Source: Xanthostigma xanthostigma (lineage: Eukaryota; Arthropoda; Insecta; Raphidioptera; Raphidiidae). Taken from it: a stretch of 64,000 nt of DNA. The notes beneath the pieces are model-generated. The model was given only the letters and a program-made list of their open reading frames with translations, made no database searches and had not been told where the DNA came from. The DNA is taken from the NCBI GenBank assembly GCA_963575645.1, contig OY754470.1:45229201-45293200 (forward strand), in the 5' to 3' direction. Both the position numbers and the translations under genes were made by a program. Positions 33,190 through 42,751 of the stretch are shown here, piece by piece; position 1 is the first letter of the stretch; each line of letters starts with the position of its first letter.

Positions 33190-33847
33190 TTGGTTGTCTG
33201 TAAAGTCGGTTTACGGACGATAGTTTTCCGTGATAACGTATTCCATAATACATAACCTAAACCTCCCAAAATTTGGTTTCAATCCGCTTATCCTTGGTGT
33301 CGGAATGATAAGAAATGTCAAAAGTGACGTTTGCAACTGTCAAAGTATTATGTTCTAATAATAATTAGTTATTCCAATACTTAACTTAGAAGGCGTTGCA
33401 TTTCACAAAATACTAATGTCAAAAAATTGAATTAAACATTAGAAATGCAGCCGTTTTCATGTTAAGACAAGACATACGTTATTTTCTAATTTCCATGTAC
33501 GGCAAACAAAGACGACCGACCGCGTCGCGCCATGCATTAGACAACATTGCATTTATACAGCTATTTTTCTATATAAATTTGTATAAAAAAACTGTTTAGG
33601 CAAATTCTGTTATACGAAATTTATGTAAAATGTTCTCCTCTTTCGTTTAAGACTGGTTTCAAACCGATCTGATTTAAATTGAGCGAGAAATTAGCAAAAA
33701 GCACGCACAGGGTCAGGCGAAACGTTACGCGTTACGAACGTTAGGAACGTTAGGATTTAGGAACGTTACACTTTTTCGTGCATGCAGCCGGTGTTTTATC
33801 AATTTATAAGATTGATGATTCATCAATTTATAAGACGTTATCACGTC
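33190..33847 (+). mobile_element. Family X element, copy C (best preserved)
   Basis: 658 bp from TTGGTTGTCTGTAAAGTCGG to AAGACGTTATCACGTC, colinear with copy A over its whole length. Preceded by eight A and followed by six. Contains a GTTAGGAAC-type mini-array at 33725-33770 whose unit number differs from the other copies. Confidence 0.8.
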
Positions 33848-33853
33848 AAAAAA

Positions 33854-34541
33854 CCGGTCAAGTGCCACTCGGACTCGCGCACTGAGGGTACCGTACAAAC
33901 TTTGTAAATAATTCGTCCATCACGAGAATTGAAAAATAAAAAATACAGAATAGTTACTTTTTCTTTTTCTTTTTTTTTTGGTATTATTTTGGTTTCAACC
34001 ACAGTGCTCTTAATATTTGTATACACGAAAATTGAGTCTTGAATATTATTCCCGCTTAGCCGTTGTAACACTGTTGTCTCCATACATCGACAAAGGTCGC
34101 GGTCAGTTTTCCAACTTAGCGTGTAATTGCAATGAGTTCAGATGTACTACTGAACTGTATTATAACTCGTGGCTATAATATGTGATAGGCTAGTTGTCGT
34201 ACCGCGTTGTATGCGAGAGTTCTCATATTGTGCTGTATAAACGCAACGGTTAGCGGACGCTTGTTTTGTATTAGAACTGTTGCTGTGTATGTGCGTAGCA
34301 TGTTGTTGCGGTTTAAAAACATTTTTTTTGTGATGTAACTGCAAAATTACGGTTTTTGGATTTTTCCCTTTATACTTGTGCTATAAGACATTGCTTCTTG
34401 CCAAATTTCATGATTCTAGGTCAACGGGTAGTTCCCTGTAGGTTTTGATTCTCAAGAGTCTTGACAGAGTACAGACAGATAGACGGACAACAAAATGATC
34501 CTATAAGGGTTCCTTTTTTCCTTTTGAGGTACGGAACCTTA
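33854..34541 (+). repeat. Dispersed repeat P, copy 1 (688 bp)
   Basis: CCGGTCAAGTGCCACTCGGA at the start, TTTTGAGGTACGGAACC at the end. Colinear with 39826-40355. GGGTACCGTAC near the start and GTACGGAACC at the end are inverted. Partial pieces lie at 41697-41745 and 51061-51095. From memory it resembles a repeat widespread in moths and butterflies. No coding frame recognised. Confidence 0.75.
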
Positions 34542-34651
34542 GAAAGATATGATTTTTTTCTGATATTAATATTCGCATGAATTTTTTTAATACAAATGTG
34601 AATGCCCAAAAATGTGATTCTCGAATGTGAATGCGATTATTCGTTACATCA

Positions 34652-35095
34652 GCGAGCGGGGTGGCGTAGCGATGAGAGCCCTAGACTCGCATTCGGGAGG
34701 TACCGGGTTCGAATCCCGGCGGGGGCAGATGTGACTAGGACTTTTTCCTACTGCCTCTCGCCGAGAAACGGTAATTCCTGTACCGGCCATCTTGTTGAGG
34801 TTTTCCATGGTTTCCCTCAATAATTCCAGTTAAATATCGAGATGGTTCCTTATTCAAGGCCACGGCCGATTACAGTCAAACTCCTATGCTCAAAATTTGC
34901 CTACCTTATCCCAATGTCCTAAATTCCTTCATTCGCCCATTGCTATTAATTAAGCTGAAGTTAAAAAATTGTTGAAACTAACGGGAAGTGTGATAGATGG
35001 AAAATAGTAATGGTGCGAATGGCGTCTGTTATGACATAAGGTCGAGAAACGGAAGTTAAACGCATTATTATTGTTATTATTATTATTATTATTAT
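34652..35095 (+). mobile_element. tRNA-headed SINE, copy 3, with 14-bp target duplication
   Basis: Head GGGGTGGCGTAGCGATGAGA and B-box GGGTTCGAATCCC; tail GTTAAACGCATT then (ATT)n. TATTCGTTACATCA (34638-34651) and TATTCGTTGCATCA (35096-35109) flank it. That length is expected for LINE-driven insertion. Confidence 0.85.
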
Positions 35096-35109
35096 TATTC
35101 GTTGCATCA

Positions 35110-35650
35110 CTAAATAGATATAAACATGAATATTAAACATCATGATAGATAAACCAAACTTGGGAGCGAATTTAAAAAAAAAAATTAATCCACGATCATA
35201 ACTAAACTAATCTAAATTACAAACGATAAAGTATAATGCAATGCCAGAAGTACTTTTATTGAATTTCCATTTCATGAAATTCAAACTTTGACATGCGAGA
35301 TAATTCTACTTATAACTCTAACTCTAAACTAATACCTGAGGGCATTAAAAAGCTTGTCTGAAAACAAACCAACATTTAATGCGATCTATTGTTCCACTTC
35401 GGCACACACTAAAGGCTGGTTTTTGTTTTCCCCGTTTATACTTTTGTTTTATTTCTTTTCTCTTCAGTTTGAAGTTTTGCAACGTTGTAATTAAATTCTT
35501 TTGCCTGAAATTACAACAAGAAAGCTCAAAGACATGGTGTCATTCAGAACGATGTACAAAATCAAATATTTTCACTCTAAAACACAGACACGCGTTTTAA
35601 TAAATATATCTTGACTAGCTTTTACCCGCGACTTCGTCCGCGTAAAACCA
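35110..35650. other. Unassigned DNA, ending in a short RTE-like piece
   Basis: 35615-35648 (CTAGCTTTTACCCGCGACTT) is a common lepidopteran/insect RTE end. Otherwise nothing. Confidence 0.4.
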
Positions 35651-36334
35651 GTGTATATGTTACGGTTTATACCCGAATTCGGTCAATGACCGAAATAAAT
35701 GCGCAAAACTAGTTTTGACCAACAAATATTTACCAAACCCGAAATCTTTCATTTGAACGGATAGGTATTGAGTGTTACAAAATGAGAAAAACTAATTTTG
35801 CGCATTTTCAGTTGGACAAAACTTGTTCTGTCCATTTCTGAACGGACAATACTAGTATGGCATATGCGTTTTTTAATTAACTTTTTCACATCAATGATAA
35901 GTACTTATTATATCAAAGCGATTTATTCTTTTGTATTGTTTATCAGACAGAGGTTTTAATTCAGCTTTCAACAAATTTGCTTTCTTAACCTCACTTAGTG
36001 TAGTAAGGTAATTATGTTTCGTCATAAAATTATGTTTCAGAAGCGAACTTGTTGAGACTCGAATTCATCTTGCATTTTTACTTAATTATTACACTGAATA
36101 TTCCACAATTATATTAATTATAACATTCAGGAGAATCATTCAATAGTTAAAAAATGGACAGAACTGGTTTTGACCAATTGAAAATGCGCAAAACTAGTTT
36201 TGCTCATTTTATAACACTCAATACCCGTTTAAATGTAAGATTTCGGATTTGGGCAATATTCGTTGGTCAAAACTAGTTTTGCGCATTAATTTCGGTCATT
36301 GACCGAATTCGTGCATAGACCGTAACATTTACAC
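35651..36334. mobile_element. Foldback element with reiterated CAAAACTAGTTTTG
   Basis: 684 bp. Arms 35651-35850 and 36148-36334 pair well. Outer ends are GTGTATATGTTACGG and CCGTAACATTTACAC. Within each arm, short self-palindromes (GCAAAACTAGTTTTG and diverged forms) recur between GACCGAA/TTCGGTC blocks. 43800-43912 carries a related end (CATTGACCGTAACATATACA). Non-coding. Confidence 0.75.
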
Positions 36335-36905
36335 TACACCACTATACCAAACACCTCAAGACTCATAAAATATAGAGGAAAAAACTGGCCTTAATTTCAG
36401 GTCCAAGTATAACTGTTTTTGAATACTTTGACGTCATTGAAGACAAATATTTCTTCCCATTCAAAAAACATTGGTCGCTAATTAGTAGATTGCCAATCGG
36501 TAACAGGGTTAATGGATTTATTCCAGTTCAGGCGTGATGATAATAGGGTTGAAAAACAATTGAAAATTGTAATAGTGTTATCACCCTAGGCCAACTACTG
36601 TAGCAATAAATAAAACGTTTTTTTTTTTTGCAAATTACAATTACCCCTTTTAATCCTATTAAATAGGGTAATTTTTTAGGCATTTCCAAACCATTTGTTG
36701 CAATTAACAAAGCTAATTGCTTCTTGTTTGGTATAATATGAAGAATTAGCCATTGTCTTTAAGACGCTTATTACTAAAGAGGCTGATCCAAGAACGTTCG
36801 AAACTGCTGTTCCTTCAGATAACGAGAAAGAATCCGTTTGCTTCGAAACGTTTATTACTATTAGTAAACGTGTCGCAAGTTGTTGATTGATTTCTTTCTC
36901 TATTG
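36335..36905. other. Unassigned DNA with an 87-codon minus frame
   Basis: The minus frame 36676-36939 is open but unrecognised; its first residues come from the hAT MITE at 36906, so the frame as a whole is not one gene. A unique-sequence exon in 36676-36890 cannot be excluded. Confidence 0.3.
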
Positions 36906-37412
36906 CAGGGGTGCCAAACCTCTCTATACCTACGTGCAAATTTTTGAAAAACTTCTTTAGCGGCGTTGTACACTTTTTTTGTAATGGGTAAAAAATGTTA
37001 AACTCGCGTCAGGTAAAGTAAATGATACTATGAGAGTAGGTACTCACTTTTTTTTATACAACGTTAGACTGTTAGACATCTAGCGTTGAAATATCGTACA
37101 TAAAAATGTAAAAAGACGTTAATATTCAAGTTTTCACTTCTGCCGGCACTCCCGGAGTGCAACCCGTCTTTTTTTTCAAAAATGTTTAAATGTAGCCATG
37201 ACGTGTCGACAAGCAACCAAAAAAATAATCAAACATGGATAAAAATGATAATTTTGATAATGCATTCAACGTCATGAAACTTCTTCGTATTTGTTATTTG
37301 GTGATAGTCAATTGTTTTCGGCATTAACATATTTTTAATTATTTCGATTTTGTATCTCAATCAATGCTGTGCCCATAATAATCTGTCGCGTGCCATAGGT
37401 TTGCCACCCCTG
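36906..37412. mobile_element. hAT MITE with 8-bp target duplication
   Basis: 507 bp. Ends CAGGGGTGCCAAACCTCT and, on the other strand, CAGGGGTGGCAAACCTAT, a well-known hAT type. Flanks CTCTATTG (36898-36905) and CTCTAGTG (37413-37420), seven of eight identical. No transposase. Confidence 0.8.
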
Positions 37413-37474
37413 CTCTAGTGCATTTTTTCCAACAATAGTGAGTAAAATATGAGAGCGTGTAACTTTTGCGTGCG

Positions 37475-37853
37475 GTTGAAGTGAAACTTCTTTTTATTTG
37501 TTTTTGCCACTCTAACTTTTTTGAAAATATTCACTGACAAAATAAATCACTCGTACATTAAATTTCGCTGGATATCCTTATTGGTTTGCGGTTGTAGCTA
37601 TGTTTCCCATAGACGTATTTTGTTGCTTCCATCTGTCAGTCGATGCCTTAAAATAGCGGAACCCGTCACAAAATCGGTTTGCGTCCTTAACTGTGTTTCG
37701 CCTTTCGTTCAAGATGGTTTCTACGATGCCGCCATCTGTTTTTAAATAGCGGAAACTGCACAAATACGTAACTTCCGTCGGTATACTTCCGTCCGAAAAA
37801 AGATCTGAGCTACTCTCAAGTGGCGCCTAAAAAAGTTTTACTTCACGAATAAA
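37475..37853. repeat. Candidate TIR element of the Q type
   Basis: TGAAGTGAAACTTCTTTT at 37477 and AAAAGTTTTACTTCA at 37833 are inverted, with AAGTGGCGCCTA just inside the right end. The same terminal motif occurs in repeat Q (10565-10725, 40420-40545) and at 39204 and 41330. Confidence 0.4.
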
Positions 37854-38138
37854 AATTGTACGTAATAAGTTAACGATTTTTTTTTGTATGTGACATTTTT
37901 TAATAGGTTCTAGGGCGCAATGTTAAAGGAATAGATAATAGTCCTTAAATAAAATAAATTCTTCTCGGTTGACATCAATGAAAATAAATCTGTTCTCAGT
38001 GCCCACTGATCCGAACTTGAATACAGAATGCTTGGGATACGAGCTGCTATATACCGTACTAGTACTTGAGTTTGACACAAGGGATGCTAAAGTCGTCCTT
38101 GGAATCAACATTCATAATGTTCAGATACAATATAATAA
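37854..38138. other. Unassigned DNA
   Basis: No feature recognised. Confidence 0.35.
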
Positions 38139-38806
38139 TAATAATAATAAATATACTTTATTAATGGTACATGTACACATGTATTAATAACGTCAGGCTT
38201 GTCATAATAGATATCATTGTTAAAGATAATTTTTTAAATCGTAATTTGTTTCTGTAAATAAAAATTCTTTTAGATTTTTTTTCAGGTTAACCCCAGCTTT
38301 TATATGTGCAGGTACTTTATTATGTATCCGAATCATAGCGTTGCGGACACCTCTCTGAATTACAGTTAGCAAAGATGCTAACGTTTTAAAATTATTTTTA
38401 TTTCTTGTCGAGTAGCTATGCTCAAAATTATTCTCGATAAAAAGAGAAGGATTATTGTTTACAAATAGTGCGCATTCTAGAATAAAAATGTCGTAAACGG
38501 TAAGAATTTTAAATTTTTTAAATAGTTCTCTACAGCTATGTCTAGGTGCCACACTCGCTATGATTCGGATACATTTCTTTTGAAGTAAGAATACTTTTTT
38601 TGAAAGCGTGGAATTGCCCCAAAATATTATGGCAAACTGTAAGTTTGAATGAAAATACGCATAGTAGATGCTGAGAAGTGCATCAAAATTTACAACTCTT
38701 TTTAGGTATCTTATTAAATATATTGATCTGCATAATTTTGATTGTAATTGTTCGATATGTGACTTCCAATTTAAGTCACAGTACAGACCAAACCAAAATA
38801 TTCCAC
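38139..38806 (-). pseudogene. LINE ORF2 C-terminal third
   Basis: The minus frame, stop at 38220, covers the last ~195 residues of a Jockey/CR1-like ORF2: FGLYCDLNWKSHIEQLQSKL, then IIFWGNSTLSKKVFLLQKKC and IRIHNKVPAHIKAG near the end. The palm with the catalytic aspartates is missing. An (AAT)n run at 38139-38155 is the 3' tail. The frame continues into the neighbouring RTE-like repeat, so its apparent methionine is not native. Apart from truncation, no frame break was seen. Confidence 0.85.
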
Positions 38807-38817
38807 TCGCAATATTT

Positions 38818-39185
38818 TTACTAGCGGCCCGTCCCGGTTTCACCCGGGTTCAAAACGGTTCTGAAAATATTATATTGACCTTCCCATCTACACAGCAAAA
38901 CTATCAAAGTACATTGTTTTTATGTATCTCTAAAGATTTGGCCAGCGTTTGCCATGTAAGCGTACGAAACCAGTTTTTTTTTTTTTTTTTTTGTCAAAAC
39001 GCCGTCATAGTTGAGCCATTTTGTACAAAATATTTACAAATTATATACAGAAACATTCCTCGTTTATCGCTCTTTCTATATTATGTTAAAACCGTATATG
39101 AAAATCCGTTCGGTAGTTTTTGAGTTTATCGCGTTCAGACAGACAGACGTGACGGAGGGACTTTGTTTGATATATCTATATTTCT
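38818..39185 (-). repeat. RTE-like repeat, related family
   Basis: Begins CTAGCGGCCCGTCCCGGTTT and ends with TTGAGTTTATCGCGTTCAGA, a short CAGA run and GGACTTTGTTTGATATATC. It abuts the LINE fragment. A T-run of ~19 lies at 38972-38992. Confidence 0.55.
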
Positions 39186-39257
39186 TTCTGAAGTGATTAT
39201 TTAAGTAAAACTTCTTTTGGCACGATAGGATAAAATTGATTTATGCAATTGAAAATG

Positions 39258-39310
39258 TCAGTCGTTTTTTATAGTAGGTATATGATCTATTACTATAAAA
39301 AAACGACTGA
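39258..39310. repeat. 19-20-bp stem hairpin
   Basis: TCAGTCGTTTTTTATAGTA pairs with TACTATAAAAAAACGACTGA across a ~14-base loop, just upstream of the tRNA-like sequence. Confidence 0.65.
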
Positions 39311-39317
39311 ACATTAA

Positions 39318-39389
39318 GCTACGGTAGCGAGGTAGAGTCACTGCCTCGTAACTTAAAGGTTGTAAGTTCGATCTCGGCGGTTCGTGGCA
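39318..39389 (+). pseudogene. tRNA-Thr(CGT)-like SINE head
   Basis: The acceptor halves GCTACGG and TCGTGGC still pair at all seven positions (two wobbles). The loop reads CTCGTAA (anticodon CGT) and a B-box-like GTTCGATC follows. The anticodon stem no longer pairs, so this is not a working tRNA. The sequence beyond it ends in a motif shared with Penelope-like tails (39498-39527), so I read it as a SINE. Confidence 0.5.
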
Positions 39390-39497
39390 TTATTACTCAT
39401 TTTTTTTCATTGTAATCGAATGATTGATATAGGAACGCTTAAGTTCCCAACAGACAGCCGAACGAAATTTCAATTTTAAATTTTTAGTATTAATAAT

Positions 39498-39527
39498 CTG
39501 AAAAAGACTCAAATCAGGGCCGAAACG
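39498..39527 (+). ncRNA. Hammerhead-like motif behind the tRNA-like head
   Basis: CTGAAAAAGACTCAAATC then GGGCCGAAACGTT, the same arrangement as at 40986-41016 but with a changed core base and weak stem. Probably inactive. Confidence 0.35.
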
Positions 39528-39825
39528 TTATAATAAACATTTAAATAGTTAAAATTTTAAGGTTCCTGAATTTTAAAAAACTTGCTATAGTTAAAAATGT
39601 TTAAAACTATAATTTATCTTTATTTTTACTAAATCGTTCTCATATACGTATTATTGAACATACTGTATAAATATGTACATTAGACACTTTATTATTCAAT
39701 TATATAAACTGTGTTACGGCGCGTTTGGTAAAGCCGAAAATCTTGACATGTGCCAGTTGGCAAATTCGTGCCAACGCAAATCGTTCAACTGTCGGACTTC
39801 TTCAAAGAAAATCGATCAGAAAAAA

Positions 39826-40355
39826 CGGCCAAGTGCGAGTTGGACTCGCGCACCAAGGGTTCCGTACAAACTTGTAGGTATGTAAATAGTTAACCCATCA
39901 CAGGAGTCGAGTCTCAAAAATTCTCCCTGCTTAGCCGTTGGAAAACTTGTCCCCATACATCGACAAAATTCGCGATCAGTTAGCCAACTAAGCGTGTAAT
40001 TGCAATGAGTTCAGATGCACTACTAAACTGTGTTGTAAATCGTAGTGGTAGTGTAGTTGTATGCAAGAGTTTTCATATTGTGTTGTATAAACGCACCGGT
40101 AGCGGACGCTTGTTTTGTATTAGAACTGTCACTGTGTACGTGCGTAGCATGTTGTTGCGGTTTTAAAACATTTTTTTTTGTAATGTAACTACAAATTTAT
40201 GGTTTTCGGATTTTTCCCTATAAGACATTGCTTCTTGCCAAATTTCATGATTCTAGGTCAACGGGAAGTACCCTAGAGGTTTTGATTCTCAAGAGCCTTG
40301 ACAACAAAGTGATTCTATAAGGGTTCCTTTTTTCCTTTTGAGGTACGGAATCCTA
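39826..40355 (+). repeat. Dispersed repeat P, copy 2 (530 bp)
   Basis: ACGGCCAAGTGCGAGTTGGA to TTTTGAGGTACGGAATCC, colinear with 33854-34541 and about 160 bp shorter through internal deletions. Confidence 0.75.
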
Positions 40356-40419
40356 AAAAAGGTGGAGACGTGCGACTTTAGCTATGATAAGTGAAACCTC
40401 ATCTGTGAACACAGATGTT

Positions 40420-40545
40420 TTTGAAGTAAAATTTCTTTACACACGCTTGACTTGGGGAGTAAGCTTATGAATGCCTGACGAGAGATTTACGGAAGTGTGA
40501 TCGGGCAAGGCGAACGGAAGTTGAGAGGGAGATATAAGCTAGTGA
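40420..40545 (+). repeat. Dispersed repeat Q
   Basis: GAAGTAAAATTTCTTTACAC, ACGCTTGACTTGGGGAGTAA, AATGCCTGACGA and GGAAGTTGAGAGGGAGATAT, as in 10565-10725. It may extend past the PLE insertion to GAAGTTTTACTTCAG at 41330, which is its terminal motif inverted. Confidence 0.55.
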
Positions 40546-40652
40546 AGATAGAAATACTTCACTGGATAGTGGCGCCATCAGGTGGCCGAAACAAATACTT
40601 AACTCAAATCTTTGATTAACGTCTGATTAGAACTCTTCAATAAATAAAAATT

Positions 40653-40805
40653 AATTGGAATGATATAAAAATTTTAGATAATGAAACTAATTTTTTTAAA
40701 AGAAATATTTCAGAAATGTTACATACAAAATCAAATAAAAATTCTCTCAATGCTCAATTAGATACGGAAAATTTAAGTAATATATATAATATTATTTTGA
40801 AATAA
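40653..40805 (+). pseudogene. Penelope-like protein, C-terminal 50 codons
   Basis: The frame reads NWNDIKILDNETNFFKRNIS, EMLHTKSNKNSLN, then DTENLSNIYNIILK and a stop. The order E-x-N-(F/Y)-(F/Y)-K-R-x-I-S-E-M-x-H followed by a D-T-E-x-L segment is the conserved end of the GIY-YIG endonuclease part of Penelope-like proteins, which nicks the target DNA. Reverse transcriptase and the GIY-YIG catalytic motifs lie upstream and are missing. Alternative explanation: chance frame, which the specific motif makes unlikely. Confidence 0.75.
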
Positions 40806-40985
40806 TTTTGTTTTTAATAATTTTTCTTTCTTTATAGGTGCTCAAATTATATCCATGACTACGTAATAAAACATTGTTTGTTATTATTTTTCAATATTTA
40901 TAATATCAAAAAAATCTTTCACAAATTACATTAAAAATAAATAGAAACTAATTATTAATTATTTTTGTATATTTTTAGATCCGTT

Positions 40986-41016
40986 CTGAAGAAGATCCAA
41001 ATCTGGATCGAAACGT
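40986..41016 (+). ncRNA. Hammerhead-ribozyme-like motif in PLE tail
   Basis: CTGAAGA, one extra A, stem GATCC/GGATC with an AAATCT loop, then GAAA, then ACG-TTAAT-CGT as a possible short stem III. This follows the type I hammerhead layout known from Penelope-like elements, but the extra A next to stem II and a poorly paired stem I leave activity open. Confidence 0.5.
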
Positions 41017-41132
41017 TAATCGTTTAATGTATTATTGATATTTTTTGTTAATATATTGTCTGAAAAATTGGTCGATAATTTTATTTATTAAAAAATACTT
41101 AACTGGCTAGTAGCGCCATCAGGTGGCCGAAA

Positions 41133-41871
41133 ATATAAGCAGTACTAACAATGGAATGACTCATACTTGCCAGTGGTTTTGTAAACCTACTTCAAATAAT
41201 ATTTCATAAAGATCTACGCTTAAAATTAAATATTCTACGTTTAAAGTGAATAAAATTGTAAAATCATTTCAAAGTTCATATTTTGTGAATTTTCGGATGA
41301 ATAATAACAAATTATGGCAGGAAGAAGTTTTACTTCAGTCTTCAGCCGTCTAAAGCACACTCGTTTTTTTGTATTTGACTTTGCTACTTGACCTTCACCT
41401 TGTCAACTGACCTTGACAATTGGCATACATGAATCATTCTATATTTTATGTCTCTGATGAAACGAGCTCTAAACGTCGGCGTTAATTTGACCTAGTATAG
41501 ATTGGCAACCCCTATTTAATGTATCTCCAACCAACCTGCCAGCCGTCACGCTGAGATGTGTTCGTAAATCTACGGCCACAACACAAAACGGCTTATAACA
41601 ATTTTTAATTTCGAGCGACCCTGGGAATGATGAAGTATTGTAACAACTAAAAAAAATTTTATTGTCTAGACGTTCCTGTTTCTACATACCAAAGAACACG
41701 TCAAGTATACGAGTGTAACTCGCGCGCCGCGGGTTCCGTACACGTATTATTTTAGATTCCTTTTCGTTAAATTCTATTCCAAATAATACAAATTACATAA
41801 AGAATTACTTTACGTGCGTTAGAAGTTATACATTTTTGGCGTGATTCGAGAATAATTTTTAATTTGTACTA
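41133..41871. other. Unassigned DNA with a repeat P piece
   Basis: 41697-41745 (CGAGTGTAACTCGCGCGCCG, GGGTTCCGTACA) is the start of repeat P. Nothing else recognised. Confidence 0.4.
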
Positions 41872-42200
41872 GCGGTTCGTCCCGGTTTCACCCGGGTGCG
41901 ATAGATATAATTCTGCAGAATGTATTTCGTTTGCGACTCGGCGACTGAACTAATCGCTTTGAGCAAATTCTACCAGATTTGCTTCTGAATTAATAGCTTT
42001 GAGCAAATTCTACCAGATTTGCTTCTGAATTAATAGCTTTGAGCGAATTATATCAGATATCGCTACTTGGTACTAATTCTATCAATGTTGTTACATGTTA
42101 CTAAAACATTTTTTTTTTTTTAAAACACCGAAATTTTGAACAAAATATTTAATAAAAACTATCCTTTAGCGTAAGTTGCACCAAGCAAGACAAAAAATGT
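41872..42200. repeat. RTE-like end with a ~41-bp minisatellite
   Basis: CTAGCGGTTCGTCCCGGTTT, then units of TGAATTAATAGCTTTGAGCA followed by AATTCTACCAGATTTGCTTC repeated about three times (41945-42065). The same units are found at 52545-52730. Confidence 0.65.
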
Positions 42201-42612
42201 TCGCAAAGGTATATCCCTTACATTTATTTATCTGAGGAACATAACTACTTTTTCACCAAAAATCTGACATAACCCATGTTGCTTTGTGACCATAACTATT
42301 CATGTACGTTTGCATAAAATATATGTGTATTTATGTTTATGCTGTACAGACGTCATTGTTGTCAAGTTTGTTTATTGTTATATTTATTTACTTTACTCAT
42401 GGTTATATTAAAGCTTCCGTACATACGATGCTTTCACCCTATACTTCATTGTAAATAGTCGCGTTTTAAGCTTGAGCTTTATAAGCAATCGTACATCTGC
42501 GAAATTAAAAAAAAATATATACACAATGCATACATTTCGTCGACTTCAACATCATGTTTTCTTTTGTATTTATTTTTCACAAATTTTAAATAACATCATT
42601 TTTGTCTTATAC

Positions 42613-42747
42613 CAGTGTTTTTCAAAGTGTGGGTCACGACCCCTTTAGAGGAAGCCTCTACAAGGGGGTCGCAAAGTCTCAGTAAAAAAAAAACAAACCT
42701 CACACATTATTTATTTTAATAAATAAAAAAATATGTTTATTGCTCTC
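42613..42747 (+). mobile_element. hAT-like left end
   Basis: CAGTGTTTTTCAAAGTGTGG and GTCACGACCCC resemble hAT (Charlie-type) termini. CGACCCCTT and AAGGGGGTCG form a small hairpin. It is broken by the TTAA-flanked insertion at 42752; no right end found. Confidence 0.45.
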
Positions 42748-42751
42748 TTAA

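Larger units (their letters stand above)
40592..41094 (+). mobile_element. Penelope-like element, 5'-truncated
   Basis: 503 bp. From 5' to 3' it has an inverted piece of the element's own tail (40603-40640, reverse complement of TTGAAGAGTTCTAATCAGAC and TTAATCAAAGATTTGA), then the C-terminal coding stretch (40653-40805), an AT-rich UTR, the hammerhead-like motif at 40986-41016, and a terminal block GTCTGAAAAATTGGTCGATA. Other tails: 4905-5070, 10312-10375, 61752-61966. Confidence 0.8.
40554..41132. repeat. 38-nt direct repeats flanking the Penelope-like insertion
   Basis: 40554-40591 and 41095-41132 share TAGTRGCGCCATCAGGTGGC and both neighbours; 35 of 38 positions agree. They bracket exactly the PLE fragment, so they look like one long target-site duplication. 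Confidence 0.75.

Noticed and set aside
36676..36939. 87-codon minus frame as a host exon
   Set aside because: Part of it comes from a hAT MITE, and the rest has no known motif; kept only as an unassigned frame.
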